From an uncultured Oscillospiraceae bacterium (GTDB taxonomy: Bacteria; Bacillota; Clostridia; Oscillospirales; Oscillospiraceae), in NCBI GenBank assembly GCA_934561515.1, contig CAKTGM010000001.1:100562-164561 (forward strand): a DNA stretch of 64,000 nucleotides, given 5' to 3'. A program made the translations under genes and the position numbers. The first letter of the stretch is position 1. Each line of letters starts with the position of its first letter. The notes below the pieces were generated by a model. The model had not been told where the DNA came from. It did not search any database and worked only from the letters and a program-made list of their open reading frames with translations. Of this stretch, positions 33,831 to 41,962 are shown in pieces.

Positions 33831-34820
33831 ATGGCTTACGACGGGCGGCTGATGCGCCGCGCGCTGGCGCGCTATGACGAGGACAAGCAGCGGCGCGCGG
33901 AGGACCTGCGCGCACGGACGCGCACGATCTACACAAAATGTCCGCGCATTGCGGATATCGACCGCGAGCTTTCGCACACGATGGCGAAGATCATCGCCTC
34001 GGGCCTGCGCCGGGGCACGGACCCGCGCCCGGCCATCGCTGCCTTGCAGGAGGAAAACCTCCGCTTGCAGCAGGAAAAGCGCCTGCTGCTGGCGCAGTTG
34101 GGCCTGCCTGAAGACTATCTTGAGGAAAAGCCCGCCTGTCCGCGCTGCAACGACACGGGCTTTCTCGGCAGCGAGGTGTGTGCCTGCCTGCGCTCCTACT
34201 ATGTGCGCGAGCAGAACAAGGAGCTCTCGGGGCTTCTCGACCTCGGCTCGCAGAGCTTTGAGACCTTTGACTTCGACTACTATTCTCCCGTGCCGGACAG
34301 CGACCTGGGCGTGTCGCCGCGCGCGAACATGGAGCGCGTGTACGACGTGTGCCAGGACTACGCGCACGAGTTTTCGCCCAAGAGCGGCAATCTCCTGCTC
34401 TCGGGCGGCACGGGGCTGGGGAAGACCTTCCTCTCGGCCTCCATCGCGCGCGTGGTGAGCGCGGGCGGCAACAGCGTGGTGTACGACACGGCGGGCCACA
34501 TCTTCTCGCTCTTTGAAGCGCAGAAGTTCGGCCGCGAGGCGGACGGGGAGGCGAGCGGCGCGGTCGAGCGCGCGCTCAGCTGCGACCTTCTGATCCTCGA
34601 CGACCTCGGCACGGAACTGATGACGAGCTTCGTCCAGAGCGCCGTCTACCAGATCGTCAACACCCGCCTCATCACGGGGAAGAAGACGGTCATCTCCACG
34701 AATTTAAGCCCGAGCGAGATCGGACGGCGCTACGGCGCGCCCGTGCTCTCGCGCTTGCAGGGGGAATATCAGCTCCTGCTCTTTTTCGGCGAGGATATCC
34801 GCCGCCGGAAACGGAAATAA
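33831..34820 (+). CDS. DnaI/DnaC-like helicase loader ATPase
   Basis: The 329-residue protein has a helical N-terminal half with a zinc-finger-like CPRCNDTGFLGSEVCAC (near residues 103-119) followed by an AAA+ domain with Walker A SGGTGLGKTF near 190 and Walker B LLILDDLGTE near 260. Such loaders deliver the replicative helicase to the origin. The architecture of a zinc element followed by AAA+ and the tandem with dnaD match clostridial DnaI/DnaC. A terminator follows directly. Confidence 0.88.
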   Translation: MAYDGRLMRRALARYDEDKQRRAEDLRARTRTIYTKCPRIADIDRELSHTMAKIIASGLRRGTDPRPAIAALQEENLRLQQEKRLLLAQLGLPEDYLEEKPACPRCNDTGFLGSEVCACLRSYYVREQNKELSGLLDLGSQSFETFDFDYYSPVPDSDLGVSPRANMERVYDVCQDYAHEFSPKSGNLLLSGGTGLGKTFLSASIARVVSAGGNSVVYDTAGHIFSLFEAQKFGREADGEASGAVERALSCDLLILDDLGTELMTSFVQSAVYQIVNTRLITGKKTVISTNLSPSEIGRRYGAPVLSRLQGEYQLLLFFGEDIRRRKRK

Positions 34821-34828
34821 CGCGCAAG

Positions 34829-34858
34829 GCGCTCCCGGAAGACCGGGGGCGCTTTTTT
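34829..34858 (+). terminator. Rho-independent terminator after the DnaI-like gene
   Basis: A 10-base stem (34829-34838 with 34843-34852, one G-U pair) is followed by six T. Confidence 0.85.
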
Positions 34859-34879
34859 GCCGCGACAGACAAAAAAGGC

Positions 34880-34907
34880 TTGCAATCGGCGGGAAAAATA
34901 GTATATA
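34880..34907 (+). promoter_or_regulatory. Promoter of the first ATP synthase c-subunit gene
   Basis: TTGCAA (34880-34885), 16 bases, TATATA (34902-34907). Confidence 0.6.
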
Positions 34908-34964
34908 GTCTTCTTGTAAAGAAAACGCAAAGAAATAGCGGTTTTTTGTTAAGGAGGGGGTATT

Positions 34965-35336
34965 ATGAAACGTATTCTCACGCTTCTCGTGCTGCTGAGT
35001 CTCGTGTGCTTCCTGCCCCTTCCCGCACGCGCTGCTGCGGGACCGGATGCCGAGATGACCGAGGCGGCCGCCGAGGTGACGGAAACGGAGGAAACGAGCA
35101 GCGAGAACAGGACGAAGATCCGCAAGATCCGGGCGGTCGCGGCGCTCATCGGCGTCACGTGCTTCGGCGGCGCGCTGGGTATGGCGCACGCTGTGGGCAA
35201 GGCGGCGGAAACCATCGCCGAGCAGCCCGAAGCCTCGGGCAGCATCCGCGCATCCATGATGATGGGCCTTGTCTTCATCGAAACGGTCATCATCTACGCG
35301 CTCATCGTGGCGATCCTGCTGATTTTTGTGCTGTAG
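34965..35336 (+). CDS. atpE: F-type ATP synthase c subunit, copy 1, with signal-peptide-like N-terminus
   Basis: The 123-residue protein begins with a hydrophobic segment ending in ARAAAG (signal-peptide-like), then an acidic linker (about residues 26-48), then the two c-subunit helices. Helix 2 carries the ion-binding Glu in FIETVIIYALI. In helix 1 the Na+-type glutamine is not seen at the expected place (GMAHAVGK), which favours proton coupling. It builds the rotor ring in the membrane. Its last 38 residues are almost identical to copy 2, but the acidic linker differs. It has its own promoter and is followed by a strong terminator before atpB, so it can be expressed separately. Confidence 0.87.
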   Translation: MKRILTLLVLLSLVCFLPLPARAAAGPDAEMTEAAAEVTETEETSSENRTKIRKIRAVAALIGVTCFGGALGMAHAVGKAAETIAEQPEASGSIRASMMMGLVFIETVIIYALIVAILLIFVL

Positions 35337-35387
35337 CGCGGCGGAAAGAGCGAAGCAATGAAGAGAGAAACCGGATACGGACAGAGC

Positions 35388-35440
35388 ATGCGGCGGAAGA
35401 GGGAATGCTTCATCCCCCTCTTCCGCCGCATCCGTTTTTT
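35388..35440 (+). terminator. Strong terminator between c-subunit copy 1 and atpB
   Basis: A perfect 16-base stem (35388-35403 with 35416-35431) ends in CCGTTTTTT. It splits the ATP synthase locus into two transcripts. Confidence 0.88.
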
Positions 35441-35488
35441 ACACTTTGTTAAGATAGCGAAAAAATAGCTTGCGTTTGGCGGCGGGAC

Positions 35489-35517
35489 TTGCATTCTTGC
35501 CGGTCAAGTGATATAAG
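35489..35517 (+). promoter_or_regulatory. Promoter of the main ATP synthase operon
   Basis: TTGCAT (35489-35494), 17 bases, TATAAG (35512-35517). A GCGCTGC/GCAGCGC hairpin follows in the leader of atpB. Confidence 0.55.
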
Positions 35518-35590
35518 TGAAGGCTGTGAAAAAAGTTCCGCGCGCTGCCTTTGCAGCGCACGGACAGAGGGGAAAAGGGGGTAAGCAAGC

Positions 35591-36442
35591 GTGGAAAAAA
35601 AGAAGTGGACGCGGCAATTACTCGTGTTCGCGCTCATCGTGCTGGCACTGTTCGTCGGGGCGCTGCTGTGTCCGGGCGGAGGCGAGAGCGAGTCCATTCA
35701 GGATGTGATGCGCGACGCGGTGCTGCACGAGCATTTGAAGGTGAGCCTGTTCGGGCTCATCGAGGTGAATCCGGGACTCATCTCGGCCTACGTCGTCACC
35801 GCGATCCTGATCGTCTTCGCGCTGGTGTGCAGGCTCTTCGTCATCCCGCGCTTCACCCTTGTGCCGGGGAAGCTCCAGCTGCTTCTCGAGCAGCTCGTCG
35901 GGCTGTTCGACGGTCTTGCCGAGGGCGGCAGCCCCCATCGCAACCACTTTTTGAGCGCCTACATCTTTACGGCCGGCGTTTACATTTTCGTCGGAACGCT
36001 CTTTGAGCTGCTCGGCCTTCAGGCGGGCACGACGGCGGGCACGGTCATCAGCCTGCCCGCGCCGCTCTCGGATATCAACGGGGCGATCGCCATGGGCTGC
36101 ATGAGCTACGGCGTCATCCTCTTCGGCGGCCTCATCGCCGCAGGGCCGCGCGGCTTCCTGCACGCGCTCAAGGATTTCTCGCTCCCCGTGTCGATGAGCT
36201 TTCGATTGTTCGGCGCGCTGCTCTCCGGCGCGCTCGTCACGGAGCTTGTGTATTACTACACGGCGCTGTCCTTTGTGCTGCCGGTGATCGTGGGCGTGAT
36301 GTTCACGCTGCTGCACGCGCTCATTCAGGCCTATGTGCTCACGATGCTCGTCTCCACCTTCTACGGGGAGTCGACCGAGCGGCACGAGAAAAAGCCCAAG
36401 GCAAAGAAAACAAAAACCAGCCGCAGCAAAAGCGCTGCGTAA
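35591..36442 (+). CDS. atpB: F-type ATP synthase a subunit
   Basis: The 283-residue polytopic protein contains the essential stator arginine in SFRLFGALLSG (near residue 202) and the C-terminal HALIQAYVLTMLVSTFY helix. It forms the ion half-channels against the c ring. The start is a GTG at 35591 preceded by AAAAGGGGG. The C-terminus is unusually basic (KKPKAKKTKTSRSKS). No atpI gene precedes it, and a c-subunit gene lies on each side. Confidence 0.92.
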   Translation: MEKKKWTRQLLVFALIVLALFVGALLCPGGGESESIQDVMRDAVLHEHLKVSLFGLIEVNPGLISAYVVTAILIVFALVCRLFVIPRFTLVPGKLQLLLEQLVGLFDGLAEGGSPHRNHFLSAYIFTAGVYIFVGTLFELLGLQAGTTAGTVISLPAPLSDINGAIAMGCMSYGVILFGGLIAAGPRGFLHALKDFSLPVSMSFRLFGALLSGALVTELVYYYTALSFVLPVIVGVMFTLLHALIQAYVLTMLVSTFYGESTERHEKKPKAKKTKTSRSKSAA

Positions 36443-36478
36443 ACGTTCATAACGCTTCGTAAGAAAGAGGGAGTCTAC

Positions 36479-36853
36479 ATGAAGACCATGAAGAAATTTG
36501 CGGCGATCGCCGCACTGCTGATCGCGCTGTTCGTCCTGAGCGTGCCCGCGCTGGCCGCGGCGGCGAGCGGCGCTGCCGACCCTGCCGAGACCGAGCAGAC
36601 CGTGGAGGAGGGCAGCAACGAAAACGACGTCACCTCCGCCAAGGCCACGGGCGCGGGACTGATGATCGGCATCGCCTGCCTCGGCGGCGCGATCGCCATG
36701 GGCATTGCCGTGGGCAAGTCGAGCGAAGCCATCGCCCGCCAGCCCGAGGCGAACGGACAGATCCGCGCGACGATGATGATGGGTCTTGTCTTCATCGAAA
36801 CGGTCATCATTTACGCGCTGATCGTCGCGATCCTCATCATCTTCGTGCTATGA
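36479..36853 (+). CDS. atpE: F-type ATP synthase c subunit, copy 2, with signal-peptide-like N-terminus
   Basis: The 124-residue protein has a signal-like start ending ALAAAAS, an acidic linker (about 27-48) and the c hairpin. Its helix 2 (MMMGLVFIETVIIYALIVAI) is identical to that of copy 1. The loop RQPEANGQIRA between helices is the subunit gamma/epsilon contact. It lies in the usual place between atpB and atpF with AAGAGGGAG before the ATG. With copy 1 it could give a mixed or conditionally altered c ring. Confidence 0.9.
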   Translation: MKTMKKFAAIAALLIALFVLSVPALAAAASGAADPAETEQTVEEGSNENDVTSAKATGAGLMIGIACLGGAIAMGIAVGKSSEAIARQPEANGQIRATMMMGLVFIETVIIYALIVAILIIFVL

Positions 36854-36884
36854 TGCGCCGCGCTTCGGAAAAGGGGGAAGCTGA

Positions 36885-37370
36885 ATGCCGCTTAACATCA
36901 ATTTGCAGCAGATCTTACTGCACGCGCTGAATTTTGTCATCCTGTTCGGCGCGCTGTATTTCCTGCTCTACCGGCCGGTGAAGACCTATATGGACGGCCG
37001 CAGGGCCCACTATGCCAAGCTGGACGAGGACGCGAAGAGCGCGCTTGCCGCGGCCGAGCAGACGAAGGAGACCTATGCCGCGCAGCTCAGGGCTGTGGAC
37101 GAGGAGATCGCCCGGGCACGCGCGCAGGCCGACGAGGAGCTGCGCAAGGAGGCCGACGAGCGCCGCGCGCAGGCCCGGCAGCAGGCGGATGAGATCGTCA
37201 AAAAGGCGCACGCCGCCGCCGCGTTTGAGCGCGAGCGCGTGATGGAACAGGCGCGCAGCGAGGTCTCCGAGCTGATGAGCGCCGCGGCGGAAAAGCTGGT
37301 GCTCTCAAGCACCTCGGACGCTTACGATCAGTTTTTGAACACGGCGGAGGAGCGCAAGGACCATGAGTGA
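36885..37370 (+). CDS. atpF: F-type ATP synthase b subunit
   Basis: The 161-residue protein has one N-terminal transmembrane helix (LLHALNFVILFGALYFLLYRPV) and a long charged coiled coil (about 30-140) that forms the peripheral stalk. The Pro-Val after the helix is typical. The gene overlaps the next by eight bases. Its end and the start of the next gene share a 13-base direct repeat coding ERKD in both. Confidence 0.92.
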   Translation: MPLNINLQQILLHALNFVILFGALYFLLYRPVKTYMDGRRAHYAKLDEDAKSALAAAEQTKETYAAQLRAVDEEIARARAQADEELRKEADERRAQARQQADEIVKKAHAAAAFERERVMEQARSEVSELMSAAAEKLVLSSTSDAYDQFLNTAEERKDHE

Positions 37371-39123
37371 GCGCAAGGACCGTCCGGCGGCAAAGCTCCT
37401 TTCCTCCGTCCGCCCGAGCGCGGAGCAGGAAAAGCGTTTTCTCGCCTTTCTGGAAACACAATACGGCCCCGGCACGACGCTCACCTGGCAGCAGAGCGAC
37501 GCCTACCCCAACGGCTTTCGCCTCGAGGTGGGCGCAGAGGTATACGACTGGAGCGTGGAGGGGCGGCTCGATCAGTTCAAGAGCGCGCTGGAAAAGCTCG
37601 CCGCCGCGCAGCAGGGCGATATCATCCCCCTGCTCAAAGAGAGCGTCCTGTCATGGACGCCGCAGCCCCATGCCCAGGAGATCGGCACGGTTTTGACCGT
37701 GGGCGACGGCATCGCCCGCGTGGACGGGCTGTCCGGCGCGGCCTACGGCGAGGTGCTGCTCTTCGATGGCGGCGTGCGCGGCATGGTGCAGGACCTTTCG
37801 GAGGAGAGCGTGGGCTGCATCCTCTTTGACGACGACGCGAGCGTCTGCGCGGGCAGCACCGTGCGCCGCACCGGGCGCACGGCGGGCGTTCCCGTGGGCG
37901 AAGGCTTCCTCGGGCGCGTGGTGAACGCGCTCGGCGTTCCCGTGGACGGCGGCGGCGAGATCCGCGCCGACGGCTACCGCAGCGTGGAGAGCCCCGCCCC
38001 CGGCATCATCGACCGCCAGAGCGTCGACACGCCGATGGAAACGGGCATCCTCTGCATCGACTCGATGTTCCCCATCGGGCGCGGGCAGCGCGAGCTCATC
38101 ATCGGCGACCGCCAGACCGGAAAGACGGCCATCGCGCTCGACACCATCGTCAACCAGCGCGGCAGGAACGTCATCTGCATCTATGTCGCCATCGGGCAGA
38201 AGGCAAGCTCCGTCGCCCAGCTCAGGCGCACGCTGGAGGACCACGGCGCGATGGATTACACCATCATCGTCAACGCCCCTGCGAGCGATACGCCGCCGAT
38301 GCAGTACATCGCGCCCTACGCGGGCTGCGCCATGGGCGAATACTTTATGCACAAGGGCCGCGACGTGCTCATCGTCTACGATGATCTTTCCAAGCACGCC
38401 ATCGCCTACCGCGCGATGAGCCTCCTGCTCGAGCGCTCGCCCGGGCGCGAGGCCTATCCCGGCGACGTTTTCTATCTGCACTCCCGCCTGCTGGAGCGCG
38501 CGGCGCACCTGAGCGCGGAAAAGGGCGGCGGCAGCATCACGGCGCTGCCCATCATCGAAACGCAGGGCGGAGACGTTTCCGCCTATATCCCGACGAACGT
38601 CATCTCCATCACCGACGGCCAGCTCATTTTAGAGTCCAAGCTCTTCTTTGCCGGCCAGCGGCCCGCGGTGAACATCGGCCTCTCCGTTTCCCGCGTGGGC
38701 GGCGATGCGCAGACCAAGGCGATGAAAAAGGCGGCCAAGACCATCCGCCTCGACCTCTCGCAGTACCGCGAGATGGAGACCTTTACCCAGTTTGCAAGCG
38801 ATCTGGACGAATCGACCGCGCAGCTTCTTGCCTACGGGCAGGGGCTGATGCAGATGCTGCGCCAGAAGCAGTACCATCCCTACGAGCAGTATGAGCAAGT
38901 CATCCTGCTGGTCGCCGGCCTCGGCCACGCCTTTGAAGGCGTGGCGGCGGAGGCGATCGACGACTTGATCCCCGCGCTGCTGCGCAGCTTCCGCGAAACG
39001 CAGGGCGCGCTCTGCCGTGCCATCCAGCAGTCCGGACGGCTGAGCGACGAGCAGCAGGCGCTCATTTTGGCGCAGGCGAAGGCCTTCGTGCGGCAAAGCC
39101 GCGGCGCAGGGCAGGAAAAGTGA
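37363..39123 (+). CDS. atpA: ATP synthase delta C-terminal domain fused to alpha subunit
   Basis: The protein has 586 residues, about 80 more than usual for alpha. Residues about 20-80 resemble the C-terminal domain of the delta subunit (AtpH). GFRLEVGAEVYDWSVEGRL (51-69) aligns with the delta motif around GDxVIDGSVRGRL and is followed by a helix. From about residue 86 (DIIPLLKESVLSW, then EIGTVLTVGDGIARVDGL) it is a complete alpha subunit with Walker A GDRQTGKT near 248. No separate delta gene exists between atpF and atpA, and the N-terminal helical bundle of delta is missing from the window. Alpha is nucleotide-binding and structural in F1. The fusion would put a b-binding domain on every alpha. 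Confidence 0.9.
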   Translation: MSERKDRPAAKLLSSVRPSAEQEKRFLAFLETQYGPGTTLTWQQSDAYPNGFRLEVGAEVYDWSVEGRLDQFKSALEKLAAAQQGDIIPLLKESVLSWTPQPHAQEIGTVLTVGDGIARVDGLSGAAYGEVLLFDGGVRGMVQDLSEESVGCILFDDDASVCAGSTVRRTGRTAGVPVGEGFLGRVVNALGVPVDGGGEIRADGYRSVESPAPGIIDRQSVDTPMETGILCIDSMFPIGRGQRELIIGDRQTGKTAIALDTIVNQRGRNVICIYVAIGQKASSVAQLRRTLEDHGAMDYTIIVNAPASDTPPMQYIAPYAGCAMGEYFMHKGRDVLIVYDDLSKHAIAYRAMSLLLERSPGREAYPGDVFYLHSRLLERAAHLSAEKGGGSITALPIIETQGGDVSAYIPTNVISITDGQLILESKLFFAGQRPAVNIGLSVSRVGGDAQTKAMKKAAKTIRLDLSQYREMETFTQFASDLDESTAQLLAYGQGLMQMLRQKQYHPYEQYEQVILLVAGLGHAFEGVAAEAIDDLIPALLRSFRETQGALCRAIQQSGRLSDEQQALILAQAKAFVRQSRGAGQEK

Positions 39124-39137
39124 GGTGAAGCCGCGTT

Positions 39138-40046
39138 ATGTCAGGCATGAAGGAGATCCGCGAGCATATCGAGAGCGTCAGGAGCACGCAGAAGGTGACG
39201 AATGCGATGTACCTCATCGCCTCGACCAAAATGCGGCGGGCGAAGGAGGACCTTGACAAAGCCCGCCCCTTTTTCGATACCCTCGCAGACGAGATCGGCA
39301 GCATCTTCCGGCACGCGGGCGAGATCGACAGCCCGTACCTCTGCGCGGACGGCGAGCGCGACGACGCGCCGGGAACCTACGCCTATCTTGTCATCACGGC
39401 GGACCGCGGCCTTGCGGGCGCTTACAACCAGAATGTCATTCAGGAGACGCTCCGGCGGCTCGAACGCCACCCCGACAGCCGTCTTTTTGTTGTGGGCAGC
39501 AACGGCCGCCACTTTTTCAAGACCCATGGCGTGAGCGTGGAGGAAAGCTTCCGCTACAGCGCGCAGAGCCCGACTCTGCAGCACGCGCGGGAGATCACGG
39601 CAAGGCTGCTGCACCTTTTCGACCACGGGAAGATCACGAAGATCTTCATGGTCTACACGGACTGGCGCGGCGCGGAGACGCAGGTGCGCACCGCGCGGCT
39701 GCTGCCGCTTGAGAGCGGGCAGTTTACCGCGGCGGCGCAGGGCGACGGCATCAGAATACGCTATGAACCGTCGCCGGCGGAGGTTCTGGCGAAGATCGTG
39801 CCCGCGTACCTCACGGGCTTTCTCTACGCGGCGATGGTCGACAGCTTCTGCGCCGAGCAGAACGCCCGCGCCGCGGCGATGGACGCCGCCAACCAGAACG
39901 AGGAGGAGCTGCTCCGTTCGCTCCAATTTGAATACAACCACGAACGGCAGAGCGCCATCACCGGCGAGATCACCGAAGTCTCCGCCGGCGCGCGGAGCAG
40001 AAAACATCATGCGGGAAAGGGGGCGCAGCAGCATGCGCAGAGGTGA
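39138..40046 (+). CDS. atpG: F-type ATP synthase gamma subunit
   Basis: The 302-residue protein starts with MKEIREHIESVRSTQKVTNAMYLIASTKMRRA, the family N-terminal helix. It has the TADRGLAGAYN motif near residue 90 and a C-terminal helix ending EEELLRSLQFEYNHERQSAITGEITEVSAGA. It is the rotating central shaft. The last 14 bases overlap the start of atpD. Confidence 0.94.
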   Translation: MSGMKEIREHIESVRSTQKVTNAMYLIASTKMRRAKEDLDKARPFFDTLADEIGSIFRHAGEIDSPYLCADGERDDAPGTYAYLVITADRGLAGAYNQNVIQETLRRLERHPDSRLFVVGSNGRHFFKTHGVSVEESFRYSAQSPTLQHAREITARLLHLFDHGKITKIFMVYTDWRGAETQVRTARLLPLESGQFTAAAQGDGIRIRYEPSPAEVLAKIVPAYLTGFLYAAMVDSFCAEQNARAAAMDAANQNEEELLRSLQFEYNHERQSAITGEITEVSAGARSRKHHAGKGAQQHAQR

Positions 40047-41439
40047 GATCATTCAGGTAGCCGGCAGCGTGGTGGACGTGCGCTTTCCCTGCGGCAGCCT
40101 GCCGCGCATCCGCGAGGCGCTGAGAGTCGACCTTGGCGGCAGGCAGCGCGTGATGGAGGTCGCGCAGCACCTGAGCGCGGAGACCGTGCGCTGCATCATG
40201 CTCACCGAGAGCGAGGGCCTTGCGCGCGGCATGGTCGTTACGGGCGAGGGCAGCGGACTGCGCGTGCCCGTGGGCGAGTGCACGCTCGGGCGGCTTTTCA
40301 ACGTCTTTGGCGATACGATCGACGGCGGCGAGGGCATCGACGCTGCCGCGCCGCGCCGCAGCATCCACAGAAAGCCCCCCGCCTTCGACGAGCAGGACCC
40401 CAGCGTTGACATTCTTGAAACGGGCATCAAGGTCATCGACCTTTTGGAGCCCTATCCGCGCGGCGGCAAGATCGGTCTCTTCGGCGGCGCGGGCGTCGGC
40501 AAGACGGTACTCATTCAGGAGCTCATCCACAACATCGCCGTGGAGCACGGCGGCTATTCGATCTTTACGGGCGTGGGCGAGCGCAGCCGCGAGGGAAACG
40601 ACCTCTGGCGCGAGATGCACGAGAGCGGCGTCATTGACAAGACGGCCCTCGTCTTCGGCCAGATGAACGAGGCGCCGGGCGTTCGTATGCGCGTGGCGCT
40701 CACGGGCCTTACGATGGCGGAATACTTCCGCGACGAGGAAAAGCGCAACGTGCTGCTCTTCATCGACAACATCTTCCGCTTTGTGCAGGCGGGCAGCGAG
40801 GTTTCGACCCTGCTCGGGCGGATGCCCTCCGCCGTCGGCTATCAGCCGACGCTCGCCAACGAAATGGGCGAGCTGCAAGAGCGCATCACCTCCACCAAGA
40901 GCGGCTCGATCACGTCCGTGCAGGCGGTCTACGTCCCGGCGGACGATCTGACCGACCCCGCTCCGGCCACGACCTTTTCCCATCTTGATGCGACGACGGT
41001 TCTGAGCCGCAAGATCGCCGAGCAGGGACTTTATCCCGCCGTCGACCCGCTGGAATCGACCTCGCGCATTCTGGAAGAGGACATCGTGGGCGAGCGGCAC
41101 TACCGCATTGCCCGCAGCGTGCAGGCCACGCTGCAAAAGTACCGCGAGTTACAGGATATCATCGCCATCCTCGGCATGGATGAGCTGAGCGACGCGGATA
41201 AGCTGACGGTCAACCGCGCGCGAAAGCTCCAGCGCTTTCTCGCCCAGCCGACCTTTGTGGCGGAAAAGTTCACGGGCCTTCCGGGCGTCTACGTCCCGCT
41301 CGAGAATACGCTTCAGGGCTTCGAGGCCATCCTCTCCGGCGAGATGGACGGCTATCCCGAAATGGCATTCTACAACGTCGGCACGATCGACGACGCGCTC
41401 GCCAAGGCGAAGAAAATGAAGGGCGGGGAAGAAGGATGA
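40033..41439 (+). CDS. atpD: F-type ATP synthase beta subunit
   Basis: The 468-residue catalytic subunit has Walker A GGAGVGKTVL near residue 152, the catalytic-glutamate region GVGERSREGNDL, Walker B VLLFIDNIFRF and the DELSD segment near the C-terminus. The start at 40033 follows GGAAAGGGGG; a longer frame upstream overlaps atpG in another phase. It overlaps atpG by 14 bases and atpC by four. Confidence 0.95.
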   Translation: MRRGEIIQVAGSVVDVRFPCGSLPRIREALRVDLGGRQRVMEVAQHLSAETVRCIMLTESEGLARGMVVTGEGSGLRVPVGECTLGRLFNVFGDTIDGGEGIDAAAPRRSIHRKPPAFDEQDPSVDILETGIKVIDLLEPYPRGGKIGLFGGAGVGKTVLIQELIHNIAVEHGGYSIFTGVGERSREGNDLWREMHESGVIDKTALVFGQMNEAPGVRMRVALTGLTMAEYFRDEEKRNVLLFIDNIFRFVQAGSEVSTLLGRMPSAVGYQPTLANEMGELQERITSTKSGSITSVQAVYVPADDLTDPAPATTFSHLDATTVLSRKIAEQGLYPAVDPLESTSRILEEDIVGERHYRIARSVQATLQKYRELQDIIAILGMDELSDADKLTVNRARKLQRFLAQPTFVAEKFTGLPGVYVPLENTLQGFEAILSGEMDGYPEMAFYNVGTIDDALAKAKKMKGGEEG

Positions 41440-41843
41440 GGACCTTCCACCTGCGCATTCTTGCCGCCGAGCGGACGTTTTACGACGGGGCGTGCGCATC
41501 GCTCACCGTGCCGACCGTCGACGGGCGCTACGGCCTCATGGCCCTGCACGAGAACGTCGTCATTGCCATCGTGCCCGGCGAGCTGACGCTGCACACCGCC
41601 GATGGGGCGGAGCAGATCGCGGCCGTGTCCGAGGGGATGCTCAAGATGGTGAACAACGAGGCGCTCATTCTCGTAGACACGATCGAGCGGCCCGAGGAGA
41701 TCGACCTGCGCCGTGCCGAGCGCAACGCCGCAGAGTCGGAGGCCGCGCTGCACGAAAAGCAGAGCGAGCAGGAGCGCGCCCTTGTCATGGCGCGCATGGC
41801 GCGCGCCATGAGCCGCGTGCAGGTCAAGCGCCGCGGCAAGTAA
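41436..41843 (+). CDS. atpC: F-type ATP synthase epsilon subunit
   Basis: The 135-residue protein has the N-terminal beta-sandwich (MRTFHLRILAAERTFYDG, VPTVDGRYGLMALHENVV) and a C-terminal helical hairpin (EIDLRRAERNAAESEAAL onward). It couples gamma to the c ring and can inhibit ATP hydrolysis. It ends the operon, with a terminator 13 bases later. Confidence 0.93.
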   Translation: MRTFHLRILAAERTFYDGACASLTVPTVDGRYGLMALHENVVIAIVPGELTLHTADGAEQIAAVSEGMLKMVNNEALILVDTIERPEEIDLRRAERNAAESEAALHEKQSEQERALVMARMARAMSRVQVKRRGK

Positions 41844-41855
41844 ACAGGAAGAAAG

Positions 41856-41890
41856 ATCGCACCCGTGTTCAAAACCGGGTGCGATTTTTT
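41856..41890 (+). terminator. Terminator of the ATP synthase operon
   Basis: A 10-base stem (41856-41865 with 41876-41885) is followed by six T. Confidence 0.87.
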
Positions 41891-41962
41891 GCGCCGCTCG
41901 ACCGGATTCGCCGCTCTTTGCGCGGCAAGGCGTGTAACATGGGGAAAAAGGAGGGGAAAACT

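Noticed and set aside
34965..36853. Sodium-coupled ATP synthase (N-ATPase or Na+ F-ATPase)
   Set aside because: Helix 1 of both c subunits has Met where the Na+-binding Gln is expected, and the gene order is not that of N-ATPase. Proton coupling is more likely, though not proven.
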